Shown piece after piece: positions 16,619 through 24,843 of a stretch of DNA of 64,000 nt. Origin of the DNA: Geosporobacter ferrireducens (GTDB taxonomy: Bacteria; Bacillota; Clostridia; Peptostreptococcales; Thermotaleaceae); the NCBI RefSeq assembly GCF_001750685.1, contig NZ_CP017269.1, positions 4,505,416 through 4,569,415 of the forward strand, read 5' to 3'. Below the pieces are notes generated by a model. That model was not told the DNA's origin. It did no database searches and worked only from the letters and a program-made list of their open reading frames with translations. Made by a program: the position numbers and the translations under genes. Position 1 is the stretch's first letter. Each line of letters opens with the position of its first letter.

Positions 16619-18751
16619 ATGATAGAAAAATTCGATAAAATTGTATCTAAACTGGCAAACCAACAAACAATCCGGGCAGTCCGAAGAGGTTTTATATATC
16701 AGATGCCGCTGATTATCATTGGCTCAATTATTCTTGTATTGCTCAATCTCCCCATCCCGGCCTTTCAGGATTTCATGCTGAATGTTTTAGGAGAAGACTG
16801 GCGGGAGATTGGGCTGTCGATACATAAAGGTACGCTTCAAATCATGGCACTTACGACATTGATTACGGTCAGCTATGCCGTTTCAAAGGAAAAGGATCTT
16901 GTGAAATCCGGTGAGGTAAATTCAACCATTGTCGTAATAACGGCGTTGGCCTCTTTTATTGCATTCATAAATAACACAAATATGATTATAAGTGCAGAGC
17001 ATGCAGGTTCTGCAGGTATGTTTCGAGCGCTGGTTGTAGCTGTAATGGCCTGCAATCTGTTTTGCTTTTTTTACAGATGCCGTGACCGTATTTGGCCTTC
17101 AGCTCTATTTTCTTATAATGGAGGTGCTCTGATCCGAGCCTCTTTTCGCGCAGTTATACCTGCTCTGCTCACCATTTTCATTTTCAGCGCAGCAAGAAGG
17201 ATGCTTGATTTCACCGGATCGGACAATGCCCGATTGATGTTCACAAGAATAATAAATGAAACTTGGATGACGGGACATAACTATTTTTCAGCGTTATTCA
17301 TCATTCTCACAACCCATATTTTATGGTTTTTTGGTGTACACGGCGGCAATGTAATTATGGATGCGATATCAGGTGCAACGCCGGTTGCTACTTCTGTGAC
17401 GTCTGTGGCAGATGTCAGCATCTTAACCAAAGAATTTTTTGATACCTACGTCTATTTAGGCGGAGCAGGGTCAACGCTGGGGCTGCTGATTGCCCTGATG
17501 CTGGTCAGGAAAAAGAGCAACGAAAACCGGTTGGCCAAGGTTTCTGTGTTGCCTGGAATCTTTAACATAAACGAAATCATGATATATGGGTTGCCAATTA
17601 TATTCAACCCTTATTATTTTGTTCCGTTTCTGCTGTCACCTGTTATTCTCAGTTTTATCGCTTGGGTGTCAGTACGCATAGGATGGGTGCCTCCAGTAAC
17701 GCAGGCAGTAGAATGGACAACCCCTATTTTTTTATCCGGCTATCTCGGTACAGGATCAGTTGCCGGGATTGTGATGCAGGCAGTGAATCTGATCCTGTCC
17801 ATATTGATTTATATTCCTTTCGTCCGGTTACAGGAAAGGCACCAGCAGCATACTCTTATTACAGTCTTTAAAAATCTAGCAAATGAGATTCAATATGTTC
17901 AGGAGAGACAGCAGAAAACCATTCTTAACCGCGACGACGAAACAGGTTCTCTCGCCCGCGCTTTAGTGGCTGAGATTAAAGATGGTTTTAGGAATCATAC
18001 ACAAATCCTGCATTTGGAATATCAGCCTAAAGTAAATCACAAAGGCGAAGTCATAGGAGCGGAGGCTCTCTTGCGTTGGATTCATCCTGTTTATGGATAC
18101 GTATCGCCATTAGTCATACTAAACCTCTGTGATGAAGCCAACATTACCAATGAATTGGGGAGGTGGGTTATGCATCGGGCATTTAGCGATTTGCAGCGTT
18201 GGCATAAAGAAGGATACAATACATTGTCACTTTCTGTGAATTTAAGTCCACGGCAGCTGCAGGAGGACGAATCACTGGTTCAAACTGTGCGGTCCTACAT
18301 TGGCTGGTTCGCTATTGAGTCCAGATATATGGAACTGGAGCTTACTGAAAATGCTGCAATCGATCCGAGTGACTCCACGCGAAGTAAGCTGGAGCAAATA
18401 AAGGGTCTGGGCATAAATCTCTCCATTGATGATTTCGGAATGGGGCATAGTTCTTTGTTATATATCTGTGACTTCTATGCAAATATTGTTAAGATAGATG
18501 CTTCCTTGGTTCGTACTATTACCAGCGATAGGCAGCGTCAACAGATTGTAAAATCCATTCTTTCACTTTGCGGACAACTGAACGTCAAGGCTGTGGCGGA
18601 AGGTGTGGAAACAAAGGAGCAGGTAGAAATACTACATGAACTTGGATGTCAGTATTTCCAAGGGTTTTATTTCAGTAGGTCACTGGACAGTGATAAGTTC
18701 ATAGAATTTGTGAATGAACATGGATGTATACAGGAAGAAGCAGTGGTTTGA
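16619..18751 (+). CDS. PTS EIIC-like membrane domain fused to an EAL c-di-GMP phosphodiesterase
   Basis: 710 residues. About 1-415 resembles the cellobiose/lactose-type PTS EIIC permease (FDKIVSKLANQQTIRAVRRG opening, many membrane segments, FFGVHGGNVIMD, LPGIFNINEIMIYGLPIIFNP). About 455-700 is an EAL domain with EAL at 482-484, NLSPRQL, ELTENAAI, the metal-binding DDFGMG, KIDASLV and AEGVETKEQ, so all main catalytic residues seem present. It should hydrolyse c-di-GMP, perhaps gated by sugar binding in the membrane part. ATG 16619 follows GAGGAGG; an in-frame TTG at 16562 lacks a site. It is the counterpart of the upstream cyclase. Confidence 0.9.
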   Translation: MIEKFDKIVSKLANQQTIRAVRRGFIYQMPLIIIGSIILVLLNLPIPAFQDFMLNVLGEDWREIGLSIHKGTLQIMALTTLITVSYAVSKEKDLVKSGEVNSTIVVITALASFIAFINNTNMIISAEHAGSAGMFRALVVAVMACNLFCFFYRCRDRIWPSALFSYNGGALIRASFRAVIPALLTIFIFSAARRMLDFTGSDNARLMFTRIINETWMTGHNYFSALFIILTTHILWFFGVHGGNVIMDAISGATPVATSVTSVADVSILTKEFFDTYVYLGGAGSTLGLLIALMLVRKKSNENRLAKVSVLPGIFNINEIMIYGLPIIFNPYYFVPFLLSPVILSFIAWVSVRIGWVPPVTQAVEWTTPIFLSGYLGTGSVAGIVMQAVNLILSILIYIPFVRLQERHQQHTLITVFKNLANEIQYVQERQQKTILNRDDETGSLARALVAEIKDGFRNHTQILHLEYQPKVNHKGEVIGAEALLRWIHPVYGYVSPLVILNLCDEANITNELGRWVMHRAFSDLQRWHKEGYNTLSLSVNLSPRQLQEDESLVQTVRSYIGWFAIESRYMELELTENAAIDPSDSTRSKLEQIKGLGINLSIDDFGMGHSSLLYICDFYANIVKIDASLVRTITSDRQRQQIVKSILSLCGQLNVKAVAEGVETKEQVEILHELGCQYFQGFYFSRSLDSDKFIEFVNEHGCIQEEAVV

Positions 18752-18811
18752 ATCAATTAGAAGGTTAATGTTTGAGCTGAAATACCATGCTGAAGTTTTT
18801 TGTACTCGTAA

Positions 18812-19801
18812 ACTGGAAGACTTACTCAATTTATACAACCGGGAATTGATGGTGATGAGAATGAGGAAGAGTCAGAAAAAAGTGAGGAGAGTAGGATAAC
18901 GTCTGCTATATATGATTTGTATCGGCAACTAGGTTACTTATATCCTTTAAAAAATAAAAAGAGGTTAAACGAAGCTAACTTGTCAGTACCTGCAATGGGG
19001 ATTTGGATTGTGAATTACAAAAAAACCATCTATGGGAATACAGAACGGTTTCCCGGTTTTGTTAAGACAGATTTTGAAAAAGGACAAATTAGAGTGGATT
19101 GTGGTTTCTTTACACGACCTAATTTGCTTTATTGGGAAGCATGCCTCGAATTTCAAAAAATGCCAGGGAAGAAAGAAGCAAAAGATGATATAAAAAAAGC
19201 AATGTTCTCGTCAATAAAGTCAAAAATGCTTGAATTGATTAACACTCATAAAAAGCCAATATTAGTATTAATAAAATCCGATGGTACTAGTCGACAAATA
19301 TGGAAGTTTGTATCTGATACTGAACTATCAAAAGTAGAAAGGTTAAATAAGTACACGCTGAAAAGGCTATGTTTCGATAACTTAGATAGTAATAATGATG
19401 TCTTTCTCGACAGAAAAGAGAATGGTATTAGAATTATTAGAGTAAGAAATAATGAAGAGGTGCCAGATTACCTTACTGAAGAAAAAGAAGATGGAAATAC
19501 GAAGAGTCTTACAGGAATATATCAGTATAAAGATATATTTTGGAGCATTGCGCCAGCGCCCAATGACAAATTGTTTCAAAACACTAGATACGCTATATCA
19601 AAAGTGACTCATCCTACTAAAGAGTGTAAAAGACCAGCCATGATTGAGATTTATCCTATACACTTGAAAGAAGGAGACGATCCTGCTGACTGGGTATATT
19701 TGACACATGTACTTCGAAAAGCAGCTCATCAATATAGAGAAACATTGAGAATGCCTTTACCATTACATCTTGCTCAAAAGCTTGAAGAATACATGGGATA
19801 G
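18812..19801 (+). pseudogene. pPIWI_RE family protein, C-terminal RNase-H/PIWI part only
   Basis: The frame begins directly after an in-frame TAA with TGRLTQFIQPG, then an acidic linker, YDLYRQLGYL, MGIWIVNYKK, KPILVLIKSDGTSRQIWKF, RIIRVRNNEEVP, DIFWSIAPAP and the ending MPLPLHLAQKLEEYM. These resemble, in order, the C-terminal PIWI/RNase-H half of pPIWI_RE proteins, a prokaryotic Argonaute-related family proposed to act in defence with a helicase and a nuclease. Full-length members are 700-1000 residues, so the N-terminal half is lost. A later in-frame TTG (18917) could restart translation, but no good ribosome site is seen. The identification rests on motif memory. Confidence 0.6.
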
Positions 19802-19926
19802 CAAGTATCTTATATTTAAATCTGTATTGGAAAGGATAAGGTATTTGCTGAAATAAACAATATATTATAGGCTTGGTAAAAAGAGGGAAGAGATGGATGC
19901 TTACGATAGAGTAGTACATATCGCAG

Positions 19927-20382
19927 ATGAAAAAGAAGGACAAGCTGGATGAATTTAATTTCAAAAACCATGCTGAAAACATGACAACTATCATTAAGTA
20001 TGTTATGGAGTACTTCAATAATTATCTTAACCCGGAAGCTTATGACTATGAAAAAATAAAAATTGAACAGACAGCTATAAAAATCGAACAGGAAATTGGA
20101 TCTACTTTTCCTAAAAGTAAAAATTTTGTCGTCGAATATTATAAGAAATGTAAAGCACGAATAGACAGAATACTCAAGTCTTGGCTTAAAGATTTGAAAT
20201 ATTTTCAGCTTTTCTATTGTACTGAGGATTATGTAAATGTCGTAAATGGATTTTGTGACAGTGCAAAAATGAGGGGAACTGGAATTGAACAATATAAGGA
20301 TAAACTCATAATTTTAGTTCAGGAAATAAAAGAGAACGAGACTGAGAAACCTTCAAGACTGACAAGGGGACGGGGTTGTTGA
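19927..20382 (+). CDS. Unknown helical protein, 3' end cut by a transposable element
   Basis: About 145 native residues, lysine/glutamate-rich and helical (for example KIKIEQTAIKIEQEIGSTFP and KCKARIDRILKSWLKDLKYF). I do not recognise the family. The last residues (LTRGRGC) come from the end of the REP-associated element that starts at about 20360, so the gene is 3'-truncated. A separate frame from ATG 19893, with GAGGGAAG upstream, ends at 19952 and overlaps this start, so the true N-terminus may lie there with a frameshift. Position right behind the pPIWI_RE remnant suggests a decayed partner gene. Confidence 0.4.
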   Translation: MKKKDKLDEFNFKNHAENMTTIIKYVMEYFNNYLNPEAYDYEKIKIEQTAIKIEQEIGSTFPKSKNFVVEYYKKCKARIDRILKSWLKDLKYFQLFYCTEDYVNVVNGFCDSAKMRGTGIEQYKDKLIILVQEIKENETEKPSRLTRGRGC

Positions 20383-21203
20383 CACAGATAATACCTCTAT
20401 GATATAACTTACCATAGAGGTGATTTTCGTGCCAAGAATAAAAAGCAAAAGTGGAATATATCATAGCATTATGAGAGGAATAAATCGTCAAACTGTGTTT
20501 GGAGATGGGGAAGATTATCATAGGTTTATTTCAAACCTTACAAAAGTACAGTGAGATTAGTGGATACAAATTATATACCTATTGCTTGATGAGTAATCAT
20601 CTTCATCTGCTACTAATGGAGGATAAAGATCCATTAGAGACTGTTATGCGAAGGATATGCTGTAGCTATGTTTTATGGTATAACAAGGAGGAAGAGTAGG
20701 ATATTTGTTACAAGATCGATTTAAAAGCGAGCATGTAGAGGAGGGTGCATATTTCCTAACAGTTCTAAGGTATATTCTTCAGAATCCTGTAAAAGCTGGT
20801 ATAGTAGCTAAAGTTGAAGACTATTTATGGACGAATTATACAGATTATACTGGAGAAAAATATCAGACGGATATAGACTTGCCTTTGATATTTTAAATGT
20901 AGATAGAGAAAAAGCTGTTAGGAAATTTATTGAGTATATTGATAAAGATAACGATGGTAAATGTCTAGAAATAAAAGAAAGCCGACAGATAAAGGATAAT
21001 GATGCTATAAAAATAATCAAGGCTCATTGTAAGGTTAAGCAGGGCTTAGATTTACAGATGGTTGATACAGATAAAAAAGATAGATACATAAAAGAATTAA
21101 AGGAAGGGTATGGCCTATCAATTAGACAAATTGAAAGATTGACAGGAGTTAGTAGAGGCATTATTCAAAAGCGTAGTGTGACGGTAACCCCGTCCCCTTG
21201 TCA
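20360..21203 (+). mobile_element. REP-associated (RAYT/Y1) transposable element with 18-bp inverted ends
   Basis: The ends carry the perfect inverted repeat TGACAAGGGGACGGGGTT (20360-20377) and its complement (21186-21203). Inside is a frameshifted Y1 transposase. A second element of the same class with diverged ends lies at 56463-57340. Confidence 0.75.
20393..20421 (+). promoter_or_regulatory. Hairpin sequestering the transposase ribosome site
   Basis: ACCTCTATG (20393-20401) pairs with CATAGAGGT (20413-20421). The right arm contains the AGAGGTGA ribosome site of GTG 20429, so folding would hide it. Confidence 0.6.
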
Positions 21204-21205
21204 CT
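20429..21205 (+). pseudogene. REP-associated tyrosine (Y1) transposase, frameshifted
   Basis: The protein is spread over three frames: GTG 20429 to about 20555 (PRIKSKSGIYHSIMRGINRQ), then KLYTYCLMSNHLHLLLMEDK with the HxH-type HLHLL metal motif, then LLQDRFKSEHVEEGAYFLTV with FLTVLRYILQNPVKAG, and finally a helix-turn-helix-like C-terminus (LSIRQIERLTGVSRG). The intact relative at 56534 shows the same order in one frame. At least two frameshifts and a stop make this copy inactive. These enzymes move REP palindromes by single-strand transposition. Confidence 0.85.
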
Positions 21206-21238
21206 AAGACGGGCATGTAAACAATTTTTTGTATTTTC

Positions 21239-21278
21239 CTCGACCGGGCAATAATAAGGGTCGAGTATCATTCTTTTT
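21239..21278 (+). terminator. Probable intrinsic terminator
   Basis: CTCGACC pairs with GGTCGAG across a 13-nt loop and is followed by TATCATTCTTTTT. Confidence 0.5.
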
Positions 21279-21431
21279 GGGTTAACATAAAATGAAGATT
21301 GGTGAAACAAGTGTTGAAGGAGTAGAGTCCTGTATCAACAGATACTGGCATCAAGCAGAAAGAATGGGCGTATTTTGAAGATGGGTGGCATCCCTCTGGT
21401 CGGTAAAGGATAATCAAGAGGAGGTTTATTT

Positions 21432-21767
21432 ATGAAAATTCGACGACGATACACATGCCCACTTGAAATAGTACATGATTTTCTTAGAGGAAAATGGAAG
21501 ACGATCATATTATATCAACTAAAACACGGACCTAAATCTTTAACTGAACTTGAAAAGTGCATTGTAGGGATTAATCAGAAAATGCTGATACAAGATTTAG
21601 CTGATTTAATTGAGTTTCAGGTAGTTAATAAAATAAAATATGAAGGTTACCCGTTAAAAGTTGAATATAGTCTTACAGCGGAAAGAGGACAAAAAATTAT
21701 TGAAGCTATCAATATATTGCAATCTATAGGAAAAGAGTACATGAACGAAAATGGAATGAAAATCTAA
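21432..21767 (+). CDS. HxlR-family transcriptional regulator
   Basis: 111 residues, the usual HxlR length, with the family pattern CPLEIVHDFLRGKWKTIILYQL, then GPKSLTELEKCIVGINQKML (recognition helix region) and a wing ending in YSLTAERG. The usual N-terminal Cys redox switch is represented by Cys 9 in YTCPLE. HxlR proteins often respond to reactive electrophiles or redox stress. AAGAGGAGG precedes ATG 21432. It is divergent from nothing and sits 225 bp upstream of a cysteine hydrolase and a flavin-binding protein, its likely targets. Confidence 0.88.
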   Translation: MKIRRRYTCPLEIVHDFLRGKWKTIILYQLKHGPKSLTELEKCIVGINQKMLIQDLADLIEFQVVNKIKYEGYPLKVEYSLTAERGQKIIEAINILQSIGKEYMNENGMKI

Positions 21768-21992
21768 GTCCGTGAATTTGATACTAACAAAAAAGTAGGT
21801 ACTTCAAAAATGAATGAATACTTGCTACAATTTATTTGTGATACATACTATATGTTTCGTGCCAATGTTCTTTCAACATAAGCAGTATAATCAAGCACGA
21901 AATTTGCATATTGAACGTGAATATAAATATTATCTGTCGATGTAAATTCTCTATTACGTTCAATATAGATGCTTAATTAAAGGAGGACAGTT
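21768..21992 (+). promoter_or_regulatory. Structured leader with two successive inverted repeats
   Basis: TTTCGTGC (21855-21862) pairs with GCACGAAA (21895-21902), and ATATTGAACGT (21908-21918) pairs with ACGTTCAATAT (21956-21966). Both are perfect and lie directly before the hydrolase ribosome site. No T-run follows. It could be HxlR operators or an RNA leader; I do not recognise a riboswitch class. Confidence 0.45.
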
Positions 21993-22544
21993 ATGAAAAA
22001 GGCATTACTAATTATTGATGTTCAGAATGATTATTTTGATAATGGGGCTTATCCGTTATCTAATGCTAACATGGCAGCGAAAAACATTCAGGGTGTGCTG
22101 GGCAAGTTTAGAGCAGAAGGAGATTTAGTCGTATTCATTAAGCATATTAACATGAAAGAGAGTGCTACATTTTTTAAGCCTGAAACACTCGGTTCAGAGA
22201 TTTATAAAGCAATTGAGCCAATTGAAGGAGAAACGGTTATTATCAAACACACTCCGAATAGTTTCAGAGATACGGAACTACATCAGTTTTTACGATTACA
22301 GAAAATTAAAGAATTAGTGATTGTAGGTATGATGACACAGCATTGCGTAGATACAACAGTTAGAGCAGCTTATGATTTAGGATATTCCAATATACTTCTT
22401 TATGATTGCTGTGCAACGAAAGACCTGGTTTTTAGTGGCGAAACTATAGCTGCAAATATAGTTCAATCCACTTTTATGGCTGCACTGAGTCGCGGTTTTT
22501 CAGATGTTATGAGTTCTACAGAATACTTGAGGAAAATTAAATGA
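21993..22544 (+). CDS. Isochorismatase-like cysteine hydrolase
   Basis: 183 residues with the cysteine-hydrolase triad: Asp 9 in LLIIDVQNDYF, Lys 85 in IIKHTPNSF, and the nucleophile Cys 118 in GMMTQHCVDTTVRAA with the family cis-peptide VGMMT. Members hydrolyse isochorismate, nicotinamide or N-carbamoyl compounds; the substrate is not decidable. The gene ends ATGA-overlapped with the flavin-binding gene, so they form one operon, probably under the upstream HxlR regulator. AAAGGAGG precedes the ATG. Confidence 0.88.
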   Translation: MKKALLIIDVQNDYFDNGAYPLSNANMAAKNIQGVLGKFRAEGDLVVFIKHINMKESATFFKPETLGSEIYKAIEPIEGETVIIKHTPNSFRDTELHQFLRLQKIKELVIVGMMTQHCVDTTVRAAYDLGYSNILLYDCCATKDLVFSGETIAANIVQSTFMAALSRGFSDVMSSTEYLRKIK

Positions 22545-23035
22545 AGACTAATAGTAATTATCAAAATAAGGTTAATGATTTAGTATCTCAGCTTCATGAA
22601 GGTTGCTTCCTTGTTAGCAATAATGAAAAGGAGATAAATGTAATGACCATAGGCTGTGCACTGATTGGATACATGTGGCAAATGCCTATGGCAATGGTAC
22701 TTGTCAGAGACACACGGCATACGAAAGAATTGCTTGAGAGTTCAGATGTTTTTACTATAAACATCCCAAAGAAATTTGAAATGCTAAGGGAGTTAGAAAT
22801 ATGTGGTAAAGCAAGTGGTCGTAAAGTAGACAAATTTGAGAAATGCAATTTCAAAACAGCTTCAACAGATTCTGGTGCAATATACATCACTGGATGTAAA
22901 ACGGTGCTAGAATGTAATATCGTATATAAGCAGATTGTTACATCTTCAAATTTAAGAAGTGATATCCTTAATAATATTTATAGCAATGAGGATTACCACA
23001 CTTTATACTTCGCAGAAATCACTAGAATTATTTAG
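22541..23035 (+). CDS. Flavin reductase-like FMN-binding split-barrel protein
   Basis: 164 residues. The order VSQLHEGCFLVSNNEKEINVMTIG, MPMAMVLVRDTRHTKELLE, FTINIPKKFE and a closing FAEITRI is that of the flavin reductase/DIM6-NTAB family, which binds FMN in a split barrel. It starts inside the preceding hydrolase stop (ATGA). The pair under an HxlR regulator resembles small electrophile or redox-response operons. Cys 88 in LEICGKASG and Cys 113 in TGCKTV are visible, but whether they are functional is unknown. Confidence 0.8.
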   Translation: MKTNSNYQNKVNDLVSQLHEGCFLVSNNEKEINVMTIGCALIGYMWQMPMAMVLVRDTRHTKELLESSDVFTINIPKKFEMLRELEICGKASGRKVDKFEKCNFKTASTDSGAIYITGCKTVLECNIVYKQIVTSSNLRSDILNNIYSNEDYHTLYFAEITRII

Positions 23036-23509
23036 GATGGGATTCAGGTTATTGAAAGCCACCTGCTCATACCAAGTACCTGCGTATTGAGAAAGCGTTG
23101 GAGTGTAGAAATCTTGTAAATGAAAGTATTCTTAGTATAGGTAATTGGCTAGGCTAATCATAGCCGTAGACAGTTATGATACTAACTATCTTTAATAGAA
23201 GTTGCATTAAAAAAGGTTTTTGCCAAATTTACACTACCACCAAGGCACCACTAGGTCTTCACGACATCATTATTGTCTACTCAAGGCATGTGGAGTGTAT
23301 AATTCTGATGACGAATTGTGGTCAAAAGGACGAATAAGACGAATTGACCACAAAATGTTGTGGTTTGAGAGGCAAACAAGGGCGAAAACGGGGGTGAAAA
23401 ATGCCACTTTTTTGCCCTTGTTTTCAGACGAAAATATAGATATTGTAAGGATTTGTAATATGTGATATTTTAAAAAGAGAAATTAATAGTGGAATGAGGT
23501 TAATTTGTG
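23036..23509. other. Gap with rlmD-end junction, copy 1
   Basis: The segment 23232-23300 carries the hairpin remnant ACCACCAAGG...ACGACATC followed by the core CTCAAGGCATGTGGAGTGTAT and a tail reading SRHVECIILMTNCGQKDE then stop. The 100 bp after it resembles the sequence after junction copy 5 (59851-59975). Further left, 23082-23157 reads like the last 26 codons of an unknown gene. Confidence 0.5.
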
Positions 23510-23809
23510 ATGAAAAAAGCAACAAAGATTAGATTGCTGAAGGTTGGAATGTTTGTGAGTGGAGCACTTACAATCATGCTTGCTTTGAGTGATTTCATTA
23601 TAAAACAGCTTATAAAATTAATGCTTAAAGCAGATGTTGAGGTAGAAGGGGCATCATCCATAGGAATTATTGGAGGAGCCGATGGTCCAACTGCGGTTTT
23701 CATTGCAACCAATGAATTGTTTGCTTTTAAATACATTTGGATGTTGATTTTTTTAGTTATAATGGGTGCTTGTTTTTTGCTTTGGAGAAAAGTTTCTAAA
23801 CTTAGTTAG
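23510..23809 (+). CDS. Small membrane protein with an OadB-like GGADGPT motif
   Basis: 99 residues with two membrane segments (about 13-35 and 74-92). The loop between them carries SIGIIGGADGPTAVFIA, which is the conserved sodium-binding-region sequence of the beta subunit of sodium-pumping decarboxylases such as oxaloacetate decarboxylase. That subunit is about 375 residues with many membrane helices; this protein keeps only the motif and two helices. No decarboxylase alpha or gamma gene is nearby. ATG 23510 is preferred, with GAGGT 9 nt upstream; GTG 23507 is in frame. Its function is unknown. Confidence 0.65.
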   Translation: MKKATKIRLLKVGMFVSGALTIMLALSDFIIKQLIKLMLKADVEVEGASSIGIIGGADGPTAVFIATNELFAFKYIWMLIFLVIMGACFLLWRKVSKLS

Positions 23810-23828
23810 ATAGAGGAGAAGGTTTTGG

Positions 23829-24527
23829 GTGATTAGACATGATGAAAGTCTGGAAGATAAAATTTTTAATATGTATGAGAAATTAGGTATAGGAAACGAT
23901 GACGCATGTCTAAATTGCAGAAACACTACTCAAAACCTTTCAAGACCAGTTTCTTTTTGGTTTGTTGGCGATAAGTATTGTTTCAGTAAATATAAACTAT
24001 TATTCATCGGTAAAAATGCTAGGGGAAATCCAGGTGTGGCTAGAAACTCATATTTAGACTCAAGAGGTAGAGCTGATGAATTATGGGAGGTCTCATGGCC
24101 ATACTGGAGTTATACAAGATCTATTTCAGATGAGCTATATGGTTCTGATTCGGGAGATTACATTGCTTATACCAATATAATGAAATGCAATAACTCAGAT
24201 ACAGTCGATACAACTTCTAATTTAATGAAAGACAACTGTATATCAAGAATGCAGATCATTAAAGAAGAAATAAAACTCTTGAAACCTACGAACATTGTAT
24301 TTTTAACATCCTGGGAATATGATGAGTACTTCACTAGTATTTTTGATGAAATGATTAGCATTAAGAGTGAAAACGTAGCTATTGGAAAGAAAAAAATGCC
24401 ATGGTGGGAGTTTACGGGAACTATAGAAAGTTCTCAAATAAATGTTTTGAGAATTGGACACCCAGAAAGAAAAAACAAAGTAGTATACGTAAGTGAAGTT
24501 TCTAATTGGGTGAAGAATCAAAAATAA
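23829..24527 (+). CDS. Unknown protein with uracil-DNA-glycosylase-like features
   Basis: 232 residues. LLFIGKNARGNPGVARN resembles the catalytic-water loop of the UDG superfamily, and RIGHPERKNK near the C-terminus resembles its HP-containing motif. Between them lie YTNIMKCNNSD and LKPTNIVFLTSWEYD. Cys 28, Cys 31 and Cys 119 could be metal ligands but the usual four-cysteine Fe-S set is not complete. The fold assignment is only suggestive. GTG 23829 has AGGAGAAGG about 9 nt upstream. It lies 19 bp behind the OadB-motif protein and may be co-transcribed with it. Confidence 0.4.
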   Translation: MIRHDESLEDKIFNMYEKLGIGNDDACLNCRNTTQNLSRPVSFWFVGDKYCFSKYKLLFIGKNARGNPGVARNSYLDSRGRADELWEVSWPYWSYTRSISDELYGSDSGDYIAYTNIMKCNNSDTVDTTSNLMKDNCISRMQIIKEEIKLLKPTNIVFLTSWEYDEYFTSIFDEMISIKSENVAIGKKKMPWWEFTGTIESSQINVLRIGHPERKNKVVYVSEVSNWVKNQK

Positions 24528-24843
24528 GATAAAACAGGGAAATCATAAAGCTCCTTGTTTTTTTTGTTTTGATGACAGATGTCTTGCCGTTGTCAACGAA
24601 GAAGGAAAATTAACCGGTATGGAACCAAACAGACGATTGGGCTCGGACATTGAATCCTATCTAACAAAGATAGTTTCAGTTTTTAAATTCGCCGCGGGAG
24701 TTTTCCGGTTCTGCGGCTTTTCTTTTAAAAAAGCGTCTGCTGATACAGAATTTGATATATGTTGTTCTTTGCCAAATTATATGTTATATTAAAAAAGTTC
24801 ATGTAAATTAGAGGAAAAAAATGAAAACAAAGGGGAAAAAAGG
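24528..24843. other. Gap with a DUF3846-like relic and a terminator
   Basis: At 24571-24642 one frame reads DDRCLAVVNEEGKLTGMEPN then RRLGSD, like a piece of the DUF3846 proteins of conjugative elements. A hairpin GCCGC/GCGGC at 24691-24717 is followed by TTTTCTTTT (terminator). The lipoprotein gene starts at 24844. Confidence 0.45.

Noticed and set aside
23220..23465. 81-codon plus-strand frame
   Set aside because: Its start lies in the rlmD-junction hairpin; the protein similarity is in another frame (SRHVECIIL), and a similar out-of-frame reading occurs at copy 5, so it reflects DNA repeat, not a gene.
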